Assembly: GCA_964548225.1 (NCBI GenBank)
Contig: CAZJQP010000044.1
Coordinates: forward strand, 1 to 39,578
DNA: 39,578 bases
Direction of reading: 5' to 3'
Source: CALMEH01 sp964548225
GTDB lineage: Bacteria > Acidobacteriota > Blastocatellia > Pyrinomonadales > Pyrinomonadaceae
A model generated the notes under the pieces. It saw nothing but the letters and a program-made list of their open reading frames with translations. It was not told the origin of the DNA and did no database searches. Shown here in pieces: positions 23,126 to 30,627 of the stretch. Made by a program: the position numbers and the translations under genes. Numbering within the stretch: position 1 is the first letter of the stretch; every line of letters starts with the position of its first letter.

Positions 23126-23461
23126 ATGATTTTGGTGATTTTAGCTATATGGTTCGGCTATAAAAAGGCTAAAGCAACAGGGCGAAATCCATTTCTTTGG
23201 GCATTTATCTGTGCCGCTATTTTTATCGGAGTGCAGATTATTTGCGGCGCGGCAATCGGAGTTTTTATCGGCATCGGCATTGCGGCTTGGGGTTGGTCAG
23301 AGAAAACTCTTGATGACTATAACATTCTGATTTCGGTAGTTTCTACAATCTTTGGTCTTGCAGGATTATTTTTGGCTTTCCGGTATTTGGATAAAGTTCC
23401 TGAAAATGAATTTGTTTCTCAACCGCCACGACCGCCCTTTGATTTTGAGAAAAAAGATTAA
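23126..23461 (+). CDS. Small multi-pass membrane protein of unknown function
   Basis: A 111-residue hydrophobic protein I do not recognise. Hydrophobic stretches at about 1-10, 24-55 and 68-86 suggest three transmembrane helices. The middle one is rich in Gly/Ala/Ile (GAAIGVFIGIGIAAWGW). The tail (VSQPPRPPFDFEKKD) is charged and proline-rich and probably cytoplasmic. A GGAG-like site lies about 12 nt upstream. It ends 6 nt before the next gene on the same strand, so the two are likely one operon. Confidence 0.65.
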   Translation: MILVILAIWFGYKKAKATGRNPFLWAFICAAIFIGVQIICGAAIGVFIGIGIAAWGWSEKTLDDYNILISVVSTIFGLAGLFLAFRYLDKVPENEFVSQPPRPPFDFEKKD

Positions 23462-23467
23462 GACTTT

Positions 23468-24742
23468 ATGGAGCTATTCAACAAACTCGGTGCGGAAATC
23501 GAAGCTCTGTGGCGCGAAAAGAACTACGATGAAACGGTTTTTTCGGAAATTGCCGCACAGAAATTAAAAGAAGCGGCTTTGCCGGACAAAATTTCGGCTT
23601 GGGATGTAATTGCTTGGACTTTGAACGAAACGAATCTGCCTGCACAAAAAGATTTGCACGCGAGTTTTGGCGATCCGCCGATTACAATTTACGTTTCGCC
23701 ACGATTTTTCATAGACGTTTATTTTTGGCTCGAAGGCACGACTTCGCTTCATCAACACGGTTTTTGCGGCGCGTTTCAAGTGCTTCTCGGTTCGAGTTTG
23801 CATTCGTGGTATGAATTTGAACGGCAGGAAAGCATCAATACTTATACCGAAATCGGTGTGATAAATTTGAAGGAATGTAATCTCCTAAACGTCGGCGATG
23901 TGCAGGAAATTCGCGCCGGAAAACAATATATCCACGCGCTTTTTCATCTTGAACAGCCTTCGGTAACAATTGTCGTCCGCACCGACAAAAGTCCGATGTA
24001 TTTGCCGCAATATAATTATTACAAACCTTTTTTGGCGGTTGACCCGTTTTTTGAAGAGCCGAACACGACCAAAAAAATGCAGGCAATTATTGCGCTGATT
24101 CGCTCGAAACATCCTGAAACCGACAGATTTATCGGCGATTGGCTTCGGACGGCAGATTTTCAGACGAGTTTTACGATTCTTTCAAACGTCCGAAACTTTT
24201 TTGCGTCAAATCAACTCGAACAAATGTTCAATCTCGGCACATCTGAAAATCGTTTCGACGCGCTTTTGGAAATCGTTCGCGAAAGACACGGCGAACGCGC
24301 CGATATTTTTCCGAAGGTCTTTTCGCATCAGTCAAAGACGGAAGAAATTGTCCGCCGCCGCGCCGTCATTACCGAGCCGGAACATCGGTTTTTTCTCGCT
24401 TTGCTGATGAACGTCGAAGGCAAAGAACGGATTTTTTCGTTGATAAAAGAACGCTTTCCCAACCAAGAACCGCTCGATAAAGTTTTGGATTGGACATTTG
24501 ATTTGGCGAACACGAAGGTTTTGGGGTTGAACATTCCAAACGCCGTCGGCATCGAAAATTTCGGCGATTTGGATTTGTTTGTCTTAGAAAGTTTGTTGAA
24601 AGATTTATCGAATGAAGAAGCCGAAAAAGTTCTCGAAAGCGAATACGGAATGGAAATTACGGAAGCCGTTCGTCAAAATTTAGCGCAAAAACGCGAACAA
24701 ATCCGAGGTTCGATAATTTTTGATTCGCTGTTGCAGAAATAA
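23468..24742 (+). CDS. Cupin-like protein of unknown function
   Basis: A 424-residue soluble protein without a signal peptide. Around residues 71-170 it looks like a cupin barrel: FFIDVYFWLEGTTSLHQHGFCGAFQVLLGSS gives H95-x-H97, and a later histidine lies in GKQYIHALFHLEQPSVTIVVRT. This two-part pattern is that of thiol-dioxygenase-like cupins, which bind iron. Residues 200-424 are helical and match nothing I can name. A metal-dependent activity is inferred from the histidines only. It starts 6 nt after the small membrane protein gene and is probably translated from the same mRNA. Paired palindromes follow its stop. Confidence 0.6.
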   Translation: MELFNKLGAEIEALWREKNYDETVFSEIAAQKLKEAALPDKISAWDVIAWTLNETNLPAQKDLHASFGDPPITIYVSPRFFIDVYFWLEGTTSLHQHGFCGAFQVLLGSSLHSWYEFERQESINTYTEIGVINLKECNLLNVGDVQEIRAGKQYIHALFHLEQPSVTIVVRTDKSPMYLPQYNYYKPFLAVDPFFEEPNTTKKMQAIIALIRSKHPETDRFIGDWLRTADFQTSFTILSNVRNFFASNQLEQMFNLGTSENRFDALLEIVRERHGERADIFPKVFSHQSKTEEIVRRRAVITEPEHRFFLALLMNVEGKERIFSLIKERFPNQEPLDKVLDWTFDLANTKVLGLNIPNAVGIENFGDLDLFVLESLLKDLSNEEAEKVLESEYGMEITEAVRQNLAQKREQIRGSIIFDSLLQK

Positions 24743-24743
24743 A

Positions 24744-24780
24744 TTCTGCACGTGCAGAATTGTTTTCTGCGCGTGCAGAA
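24744..24780. repeat. Two 16-bp palindromes with 21-bp period
   Basis: TTCTGCACGTGCAGAA (24744-24759) is a perfect palindrome. TTCTGCGCGTGCAGAA (24765-24780) is the same with one change. They start 21 bp apart, two helical turns. They could be an operator for a dimeric regulator or an RNA hairpin pair at the end of the upstream gene. Confidence 0.7.
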
Positions 24781-24830
24781 TTGTTAGAATCTGCTTTAAA
24801 CCACTAAAAAACCGGATGATTGCGAGCGAT

Positions 24831-24899
24831 TTATCAATTATATTTTGGGGTTTTAAGCGTAAAACCGACAAATTAATTGATAATTGATAATTGATAATG
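24831..24899. repeat. AATTGAT heptamer inverted repeat
   Basis: Left TTATCAATTATATT (24831-24844) faces right AATTGATAATTGATAATTGATAATG (about 24875-24899), with a 7-nt period on the right arm. It is the same word family as the outer arms at 16781-17016. No gene is seen in 24743-25046. Confidence 0.7.
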
Positions 24900-25006
24900 C
24901 CGTGCCTTGCTTACGCATCATAGTTGGAGTCTTGAAAGAACTTCTTAGAAGAGAGCGCAGAAAACTTCTCCTCACGGAAAAATCGGCTTTTTGCAGTTTT
25001 CGCTAT

Positions 25007-25035
25007 TTGCACCCGAAAAGAGTTTTTACTAAACT
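25007..25035 (+). promoter_or_regulatory. Possible promoter of the split tRNA gene
   Basis: TTGCAC (25007-25012), 17-nt spacer, TAAACT (25030-25035). Transcription would begin near 25042, 5 nt before the mature tRNA 5' end. Both boxes are only partial matches. Confidence 0.35.
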
Positions 25036-25079
25036 ATCATTCTTAAGCCCCTGTAGCTCAATGGTTAGAGCAGCAGACT

Positions 25080-25682
25080 TAATAGTGTGAAATCTAAGTG
25101 GAAAAAGTAGGATTATGAGTTTCCGCGTGACAGTTTAGACAAAGCAAACTGCATTTGAGAGCTTCTTTAACTAATCTGTCCCAAGAAGCATTTGAGCATC
25201 TTCTAATGTCTATTTGAAAAGTTTTGTTAGATGGAATTAAGTGGTGAAAACATAAAGCCGATGAGTTTTTACTGTAACCGCAAATTTCACAACGACCTCC
25301 TTTCATTTCGATAAGTTGAGCTTTGCGTTCATAACCTCTGCGTTGTTGTGCCGCGTAGTTTTGATGTTTATGATTTATTTCACTTTGTTTGCATTTCGTC
25401 GAGCAGAATTTTCTTTGGCGACCTGCAAGTAATGTGTTGCAAAATAGACATTTCTTTTCCATATGATTTCACAAAAAATGGGTTGCTAACTTGCTAATTA
25501 AAGCATATTAGTAGAATCTGTCAAATTCGGGGAAACCTAAATGTTCTAAAAACACAGGGCAATCCCGAGCCAAGCCTCAAGAGTTTTGAGGAAGGTGTAG
25601 AGACTTAACGGCAGACTCGTAAAGAGAAGAGAAAGTCCAGACCACAAACCGGAAACGGGCGGCGAAAGCCGTAGCAGGTAAG
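25080..25682 (+). ncRNA. Group I self-splicing intron (IC3-like) in the tRNA anticodon loop
   Basis: The 603-nt intron has a core very similar to bacterial/plastid tRNA introns: AAATTCGGGGAAACC (25523-25537), GGCAATCCCGAGCCAAGCC (25558-25576), GGTGTAGAGACTTAACGG (25594-25611) and GAGAAAGTCC (25629-25638). Visible helices are P4 (TCGGG/CCCGA), a P6-type hairpin (CCTCAA-gagtt-TTGAGG, 25575-25591), a P8-type CTC-gtaaa-GAG (25616-25626) and two GAAA-capped P9-type hairpins (25649-25658, 25659-25672). P1 can form between exon GACT|TA (25076-25081) and TGGGTT (25479-25484), putting U33 opposite G at the splice site. The last base is G25682. The HNH gene sits in the P1 loop. Confidence 0.88.
25094..25462 (-). 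CDS. HNH homing endonuclease encoded antisense within the intron
   Basis: A 122-residue protein. Residues 5-24 have a treble-clef-like zinc site (CLFC...CSTKC). The C-terminal half has the HNH nuclease core: CEICG at about 58-62, then FHHLIP (the HH pair), a central asparagine-rich turn, and CLNCHAETHNP with the last two cysteines and histidine. It likely cuts an intron-less tRNA allele to spread the intron. The gene is on the strand opposite to the tRNA. Its stop (25094-25096) and start (25460-25462) nearly touch a 9-bp intron stem, TGTGAAATC (25086-25094) with GATTTCACA (25465-25473), so it fills the P1 loop. No good Shine-Dalgarno sequence is visible. It may be active or decaying; the key residues are present. 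Confidence 0.85.
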   Translation of the reverse strand: MEKKCLFCNTLLAGRQRKFCSTKCKQSEINHKHQNYAAQQRRGYERKAQLIEMKGGRCEICGYSKNSSALCFHHLIPSNKTFQIDIRRCSNASWDRLVKEALKCSLLCLNCHAETHNPTFST

Positions 25683-25734
25683 CATAATCTGTTGGCTGTA
25701 GGTTCGAATCCTACCGGGGGCAATCAAAAATCGG

Positions 25735-25770
25735 AAAAGGCAGACTGAAATTTCAGTCTGCCTTTTCGTG
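25735..25770. terminator. Bidirectional terminator after the split tRNA
   Basis: GGCAGACTGAAA/TTTCAGTCTGCC (25739-25762) is a perfect 12-bp inverted repeat flanked by AAAA and TTTT. It ends the tRNA transcript on the plus strand and the cysteine-rich gene on the minus strand. Confidence 0.88.
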
Positions 25771-25792
25771 TTTTTACCTGAAAGAAAAACTT

Positions 25793-26134
25793 TTAGCTTT
25801 TCTTTTTACAACACGGTTTGTCGCAATTTTCTTCGCCGACTGCAACCGTTACGTTTTTCGTATCGGTGCTTTGTGTCGAATTTTGCATTTTGTTTTTCAT
25901 CGGACACGAATCGCCGCCTTTTTTGCAACAGCAATCGGGCGAATCGCAACAGTCTTTCGTTTCGGCTGAAGCGTTTTCCGATTTGTTTTTCATCGGGCAG
26001 GAATCTTTGCCTTTACAGCAACATTCCATTGCCTTGTTGTGGTTGTGATTGGTCGAAGAATTGTATGCAAAAGCAACAATCGTCAAACCAAGAACGAGAA
26101 GCGTGGCAATTGCCAACATAATTTTCTTTTTCAT
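25793..26134 (-). CDS. Small secreted cysteine-rich protein, possible metal binder
   Basis: A 113-residue protein. Residues 1-23 are a signal peptide (KKKIMLAIATLLVLGLTIVAFA). The mature part has 13 cysteines. A unit CCCKGKDSCPMKNK (38-51) is repeated as CCCKKGGDSCPMKNK (68-82), with CC (62-63), HNHN (30-33) and CDKPCC (104-109) besides. Clustered Cys, Met and His residues suggest binding of a soft metal such as copper in the envelope; this is inference, not a recognised family. A GAGGT ribosome site lies about 9 nt before the ATG. The neighbour upstream on the same strand (26237-26668) carries a related CPxxK.C pattern, so they may act together. Confidence 0.72.
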   Translation of the reverse strand: MKKKIMLAIATLLVLGLTIVAFAYNSSTNHNHNKAMECCCKGKDSCPMKNKSENASAETKDCCDSPDCCCKKGGDSCPMKNKMQNSTQSTDTKNVTVAVGEENCDKPCCKKKS

Positions 26135-26236
26135 TGTATTTACCTCAGTATTCTAAAATTTATGTTTAGAGTTACGCCTAAAAGCGTGAACTCCGTGAAA
26201 AAATACGCGCCTAAAAGCGCAACGCTGAACAAATTT

Positions 26237-26668
26237 TTAAATTCTGAAGACGCAGTTTTTAATGAAAATTTTGGATGAATGGAAAATCGGCGGCTGGTAA
26301 ATTTCCGTAGGTTGAAAATCGTTTTGAGCCAAAGAAAATTGTGGTAATTCGATTTTCAGATTGGCGGAAACTTGCGCCGTTTCTTGAAATTTTTCGAGTT
26401 TTCGTGCCTTGTCGAAAAGCGCGGGAAGAAAAGCGCAGCAATCAAAATTTGCAGATTCGGTTTCGCCCGAAAATTTCGGCGAAGCATCGTCCGCTTTCAT
26501 TTTGTCGCAATGACTTCCAGCTTTGGCAAGCGGACAAAATTCCTTTGCATCCGAAGTTTGCATCGCTCCGCAACAAAATATGAAAACCAAACCGGTCAGC
26601 CAAAAAGCCATAAAACCGGCGATTGGTTTTCTCAGATGTTTGCTAAATTTTGCGGAAAGTCTTTTCAT
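26237..26668 (-). CDS. Cysteine-containing membrane/secreted protein of unknown function
   Basis: A 143-residue protein I do not recognise. It has a basic N-terminus (MKRLSAKFSKHLRKP) followed by one hydrophobic segment (about 16-34, AGFMAFWLTGLVFIFCCGA), a signal peptide or anchor. The exported part carries CPLAKAGSHCDKMK (45-58) and CC at 77-78, recalling the CPMKNK motif of the next gene. The second half is hydrophilic with no motif. A shared role in metal handling with the neighbouring cysteine-rich protein is plausible but unproven. The 100-nt gap between them contains two copies of GCCTAAAAGCG. Confidence 0.6.
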   Translation of the reverse strand: MKRLSAKFSKHLRKPIAGFMAFWLTGLVFIFCCGAMQTSDAKEFCPLAKAGSHCDKMKADDASPKFSGETESANFDCCAFLPALFDKARKLEKFQETAQVSANLKIELPQFSLAQNDFQPTEIYQPPIFHSSKIFIKNCVFRI

Positions 26669-26759
26669 CCAAACTTAAAATAAACCTAAATCGTGAATTT
26701 GTCCAATAATTTGAACGTAAAAAGCACTTATTTGAATTGGCAAAAATTCTAATTTTTTA

Positions 26760-27860
26760 TCAAACATTAAACCGAAAATCCACAACATCGCCGTCCTGCA
26801 TCACATATTCTTTGCCTTCGAGTCTAGCAAGACCTTTTTCGGCGGCGGCTTTGCGCGAACCGAGTTCGACTAAATCTTTGTATGAAATAATTTCGGCGCG
26901 AATAAATCCGCGTTCGATGTCGGTGTGAATTTCTCCGGCGGCTTGCGGAGCTTTTGTGCCGATTGGAATTGTCCAAGCGCGGACTTCTTTTTCTCCGGCG
27001 GTCAAAAATGACATCAAACCAAGCATTTTATAAGCGGCTTTTATCAAATTATCAACGCCGCTCGATTCAACGCCCAAATCCGCAAGAAATTCTTTACGCT
27101 CATCTTCTTCGAGCGCGACGAGTTCGGCTTCGAGTTTCGCGCAAATCAAAACGACTTCCGCGTTTTCGGTTGCGGCGTGTTCGCGCACTGCTGCAACGTG
27201 CGGGTTTCCCGATTCGTCCATCAAAGTATCTTCGTCAACATTCGCGGCGTAAATCGTCGGTTTTGATGAAAGCAAAAACCAGCCTTTGACAACCGCTTTT
27301 TCTTCGTCAGATAAATTTACACTGCGAATCGGACGACCTTCTTCCAAAACGGGCAATAATTTATCAATAATTTCAATATCGCGTTTTGCGTCTTTATCGC
27401 CCGACTTTGCTCCGCGTTGCGCTTTGTCGCGGCGTTTTTCGAGGCTTTGCAAATCCGCCAAAGCCAATTCGATTTGAATCGTTTCAATATCGCGCACAGG
27501 ATTAACAGAACCTTCGACGTGAACGATATTTTCGTCTTCAAAACAGCGCACAACTTGAATCACGGCATCGGTTTCACGGATGTTTGCGAGAAACTGATTG
27601 CCCAAACCTTCGCCTTTCGACGCGCCGCGCACAAGTCCCGCAATATCAACGAACTCGACCGTTGCAGACACGACTTTCTGCGCCTTGTTCAATTTTTCCA
27701 AAACCGCCAGACGCTCATCGGGAACGGCAACGACACCGACATTCGGTTCAATCGTTGCAAACGGATAATTTGCCGCAAGTGCAGCTTCCTGCGCGGTTAA
27801 AGCATTAAAAAGAGTAGATTTTCCTACGTTGGGCAAACCAACGATTCCGGCTTGTAACAT
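26760..27860 (-). CDS. ychF: Redox-regulated ATPase YchF
   Basis: A 366-residue Obg-superfamily P-loop protein, normal YchF length. G1 is GLPNVGKS (residues 8-15). The switch region PFATIEPNVG follows, then the G3 motif DIAGLVRGASKGEGLGNQFL (starting about 72). The G4 position reads YAANVDED (NVDE replaces NKxD), the change that makes YchF prefer ATP to GTP. A coiled-coil domain (about 130-170) and a C-terminal TGS domain (about 280-364, ending QDGDVVDFRFNV) complete the family layout. It associates with ribosomes and modulates stress responses in other bacteria. No strong Shine-Dalgarno sequence is seen; a short-word repeat lies just upstream. Confidence 0.96.
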   Translation of the reverse strand: MLQAGIVGLPNVGKSTLFNALTAQEAALAANYPFATIEPNVGVVAVPDERLAVLEKLNKAQKVVSATVEFVDIAGLVRGASKGEGLGNQFLANIRETDAVIQVVRCFEDENIVHVEGSVNPVRDIETIQIELALADLQSLEKRRDKAQRGAKSGDKDAKRDIEIIDKLLPVLEEGRPIRSVNLSDEEKAVVKGWFLLSSKPTIYAANVDEDTLMDESGNPHVAAVREHAATENAEVVLICAKLEAELVALEEDERKEFLADLGVESSGVDNLIKAAYKMLGLMSFLTAGEKEVRAWTIPIGTKAPQAAGEIHTDIERGFIRAEIISYKDLVELGSRKAAAEKGLARLEGKEYVMQDGDVVDFRFNV

Positions 27861-27863
27861 AAT

Positions 27864-28007
27864 AGTTCAAAGTTCAAAGTTAAAGATTCCAAATTGGTTA
27901 TTCTACCCTTTATGTGTGAATTTGAAAAATTGACGACAAAATATAAAGCTGTTTGTATTGCAAACGGCATAGATTTTGAACCTTGAACCTTAAACTTTGA
28001 ACTTTAA
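27864..28007. repeat. TTCAAAG-type inverted repeat between ychF and the DUF1906 gene
   Basis: The left arm (27864-27885) has AGTTCAAAGTTCAAAGTTAAAG. The right arm (27976-28007) has TTGAACCTTGAACC and AAACTTTGAACTTTAA. Words repeat with a 7-nt period. The space between the arms (about 90 nt) shows no gene. Confidence 0.7.
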
Positions 28008-28010
28008 TTT

Positions 28011-30470
28011 CTATTGCGGCAGATAAGCATTCGGAATCGGTTTATCACCCATCGCGCCGAATTGGACAGCAGTAAAGCCTTGCGAACTTTGAAGCAGATA
28101 CCAAACGCCGTTTGACGGGCGGAAAACGGCGATGTCCGATTTGTTGTCGCCATCAAAATCGCCTGTTGTCGGCAAATCTCCGCTGAGTCCGAATTGTGTA
28201 ACCGTAATTCCGGCTTGGGTTTGGTAGAGATACCAAACGCCGCCTCTGAAAATTCCCAAATCGGTTTTGCCGTCGCCGTCGTAATCGCCTTGCGCCGGAT
28301 TATCGCCGTTCAAACCGAAATTTATCGCCGTAAAACCTTGCGTGCTTCTTTGCAAATACCAATTTCCATCGCTCGGTCGCCAGACGGCTAAATCCGCTTT
28401 GTTATCGCCATCGTAATCGCCTGTAACGGGTTTGTCACCCGTCAGACCAAATTGCTGAATCGTGTAAGAAGTTCCGCGGCTGTCGAAGCTGTTCCAGATA
28501 TACCAAACGCCTGTTGATGGACGAAAAACCGCAATGTCCGTGCGTTTGTCGCCATCATAATCAGCCGGAACGGGAATGTCGCCCGCCGCACCGAATTGAA
28601 ATGAACGATAAATCGAACGCGAATAAAGATGCCAAACGCCGTCTGACGGGCGAAAAACCGCCAAATCAGTTTTGCCGTCGCCGTCAAAATCGCCGGGTGC
28701 GAGAACATCACTCGAAAGTCCGAAACCTTGAATTTTGTAAGTCGCGGTTGAACTGTTGATGACATACCAAACGCCCGTGTCAGGTCGCCAAACCGAAATA
28801 TCGCTCTTGCCGTCGCCGTCAAAATCGGCTGTTTTATTCTTCGCCAAAGGATTTGCCGCGACGGGCGCATCGGCGATATTTCCGTCAATATTGAATGTAA
28901 CGCCGCCCCAAGTTTCGTTGTGCGGAGCTTGCCATTGTTTGATTCGCTGATGATTTGCCCAAGCCGTTTCGGGAACAACCGGCGAAGGCGAAGAATAAAC
29001 CCAAACCGACGGCACATTGTCCCAACGCGCCAGCCAAACCGCGTCCATACGGCTCGGCGCGGGAATGTTCAGCCAATCGCCGACGGCATTGGTCGGCGAA
29101 CCGTAAACGCCCGAAATATAACCCAATTCTTTCACACGGTCAGTCCAACCTTTCAAAAACGCTTTCGTCGGAGTCGAACACGCACCCGTGCCACTCGTGT
29201 CATCGTAGCGTTCCATATCGTAATAAAGAATCGTGCCTTGCGTCAGCCCAAGCGCGTTTGCGTCCGTTATGGCAATGTCCGCTTCGCCGCGCCCTTGCGT
29301 TTCGGCGGTGGCGGCATCGGAACTGTGTTTTTGACAAGAAGCACAGGTTGAACACGGCGATTGATAGCCGACAATCGTCGGAATCAAACCCCAGCCTTGC
29401 GCCGCGACCGTATTAACCCAAGAATTTGTTAATTGAGGTTGTGAACACCCGCGATTTCTGCCCGAAATGTAAATATTCGCATCATAAAACGGTGAATTAT
29501 CCCACCAAGTTTGCATCTGCGAAGCCGTTGCCGCCGTGCATTTGTCAAAACCGCGATTCAAACTAATCCGCGTATTTCCGTTCGGCGGTTGAGTAAAAAG
29601 CGAATTTTGCGCTTCGCGTTTGGCTTTGATTTCATCGAGTTTTGCAAGTTCTTTGATTTGCGGCGGCGTGATTTCTTTCAAATTGTTAATTTCCGAATAG
29701 CTGTAAAGTTTTGTAGTTTGAAAACAACCGACTTTAAAGCCTTCGCAATTTCCGCTCGAAGTCATCAACCAAGCCGAATTATTTCCAATCGAATTTTTTA
29801 TAATGCTTTCATTTTTCGGAAGTTTTAAGTTAGAGTGAATTTCCGAGTTTGCCGATTCAGCTAAACTTTCGTGATATTGAGAAGATTTTGAAAGGCGGCT
29901 TGATTTGAAGCTCCAAGTTTGTCCGCCGTCATTTGTTAGATAAATTGCGCGGCGGATAAAATTTGAACTCGATTGAAGCTGAAGTGTTAGTTTGGCATTT
30001 TGTTCATCATCAAATTCGAGCAAAATACTGTCAAAACGCGCTTCCGCCAAATCTTCCATCCGCAACTTAATTAAATTTCGCGTCCAAGAATTTCCGCCGT
30101 CAACGGTTTTCGCAAGTGCTAATTGTGAACTTTTCGCGTATGTCAAAATCACCCAGCCAATTTCTTTATTCAGAAACGAAACGCCGCCGATTGTTTCGCC
30201 GGTCGCCTGCGGCAAACGAATTTCGCGCCAATTTTCGCCGTTGTCGTCCGTGCGAAAAGGTGTGTCGTTTGTCCAAGCAACACCCGAAGATGCGCCGAAA
30301 ACTTGGATGTCTTTGATTTGTGAACTTTTCGTCGGACTTTGTGGCGGACGTTGCAAAGCAATAATTATCTCCATTCGGCTAAACGGATTATCAGAAACTT
30401 CCTGTGCAGTTGAAAAAAACGCAAAAACGAAACAAAGAAAAATCGCCGATGGCAGAAAACGGATTTTCAT
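28011..30470 (-). CDS. Secreted protein: propeller-like N-terminus, DUF1906 glycoside-hydrolase-like domain, FG-GAP repeats
   Basis: An 819-residue exported protein. The signal peptide is at 1-22 (ending FFSTAQ). Residues about 50-280 carry beta-propeller motifs of the photosystem-stability/BNR type (TDDNGENWREI, TVDGGNSWTRN, TNDGGQTWSFK). Residues about 305-545 resemble the Rv2525c-like glycoside-hydrolase domain: start ISLNRGFDKCTA, then WGLIPTIVGYQ and ILYYDMERYDD, with an acidic pair like a TIM-barrel active site, then GYISGVYGS and AVWLARWDN. From about 550, six FG-GAP/VCBS calcium-type units follow, each with DFDGDGKSD/DYDGDNKAD and a VW(Y/H) strand. It probably acts at the cell surface on wall or glycan material; the substrate is unknown. 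Confidence 0.85.
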   Translation of the reverse strand: MKIRFLPSAIFLCFVFAFFSTAQEVSDNPFSRMEIIIALQRPPQSPTKSSQIKDIQVFGASSGVAWTNDTPFRTDDNGENWREIRLPQATGETIGGVSFLNKEIGWVILTYAKSSQLALAKTVDGGNSWTRNLIKLRMEDLAEARFDSILLEFDDEQNAKLTLQLQSSSNFIRRAIYLTNDGGQTWSFKSSRLSKSSQYHESLAESANSEIHSNLKLPKNESIIKNSIGNNSAWLMTSSGNCEGFKVGCFQTTKLYSYSEINNLKEITPPQIKELAKLDEIKAKREAQNSLFTQPPNGNTRISLNRGFDKCTAATASQMQTWWDNSPFYDANIYISGRNRGCSQPQLTNSWVNTVAAQGWGLIPTIVGYQSPCSTCASCQKHSSDAATAETQGRGEADIAITDANALGLTQGTILYYDMERYDDTSGTGACSTPTKAFLKGWTDRVKELGYISGVYGSPTNAVGDWLNIPAPSRMDAVWLARWDNVPSVWVYSSPSPVVPETAWANHQRIKQWQAPHNETWGGVTFNIDGNIADAPVAANPLAKNKTADFDGDGKSDISVWRPDTGVWYVINSSTATYKIQGFGLSSDVLAPGDFDGDGKTDLAVFRPSDGVWHLYSRSIYRSFQFGAAGDIPVPADYDGDKRTDIAVFRPSTGVWYIWNSFDSRGTSYTIQQFGLTGDKPVTGDYDGDNKADLAVWRPSDGNWYLQRSTQGFTAINFGLNGDNPAQGDYDGDGKTDLGIFRGGVWYLYQTQAGITVTQFGLSGDLPTTGDFDGDNKSDIAVFRPSNGVWYLLQSSQGFTAVQFGAMGDKPIPNAYLPQ

Positions 30471-30627
30471 ATTTTTTTGACCTCGAAATGTATTTGCAAA
30501 ACTAATGGATGTCGGAAAAATTATAGCTTAATCTGATAATCTTTTCCAAAATTCTACGGCGCATTCGTGGTGAAATTTATTTCGGATAATTCGGTATTTA
30601 TGCGGGAAAGCGAAAATTTAAGGAAAA

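Larger units (their letters stand above)
25047..25722 (+). tRNA. tRNA with CAU anticodon (Ile2 or Met), interrupted by a group I intron
   Basis: Exons are 25047-25079 and 25683-25722. Joined, they make a full class I tRNA: acceptor GCCCCTG/CGGGGGC, D stem GCTC/GAGC, anticodon stem GCAGA/TCTGT, loop CTCATAA (anticodon CAU), variable loop TGGCT, T arm GTAGG-TTCGAAT-CCTAC, and discriminator A at 25722. CCA is not encoded. The intron lies after U33, just before the anticodon. This splice choice leaves a 7-nt loop and an intron ending in G, as group I introns require. CAU tRNAs can be elongator Met or lysidine-modified Ile2; sequence alone does not separate them. Confidence 0.85.

Noticed and set aside
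25047..25090. tRNA-Leu(UAA) reading of the 5' half (GACTTAA)
   Set aside because: The tRNA has a short variable loop, not the long arm of tRNA-Leu, and the TAA bases belong to the intron; the G-ending intron rule gives anticodon CAU.
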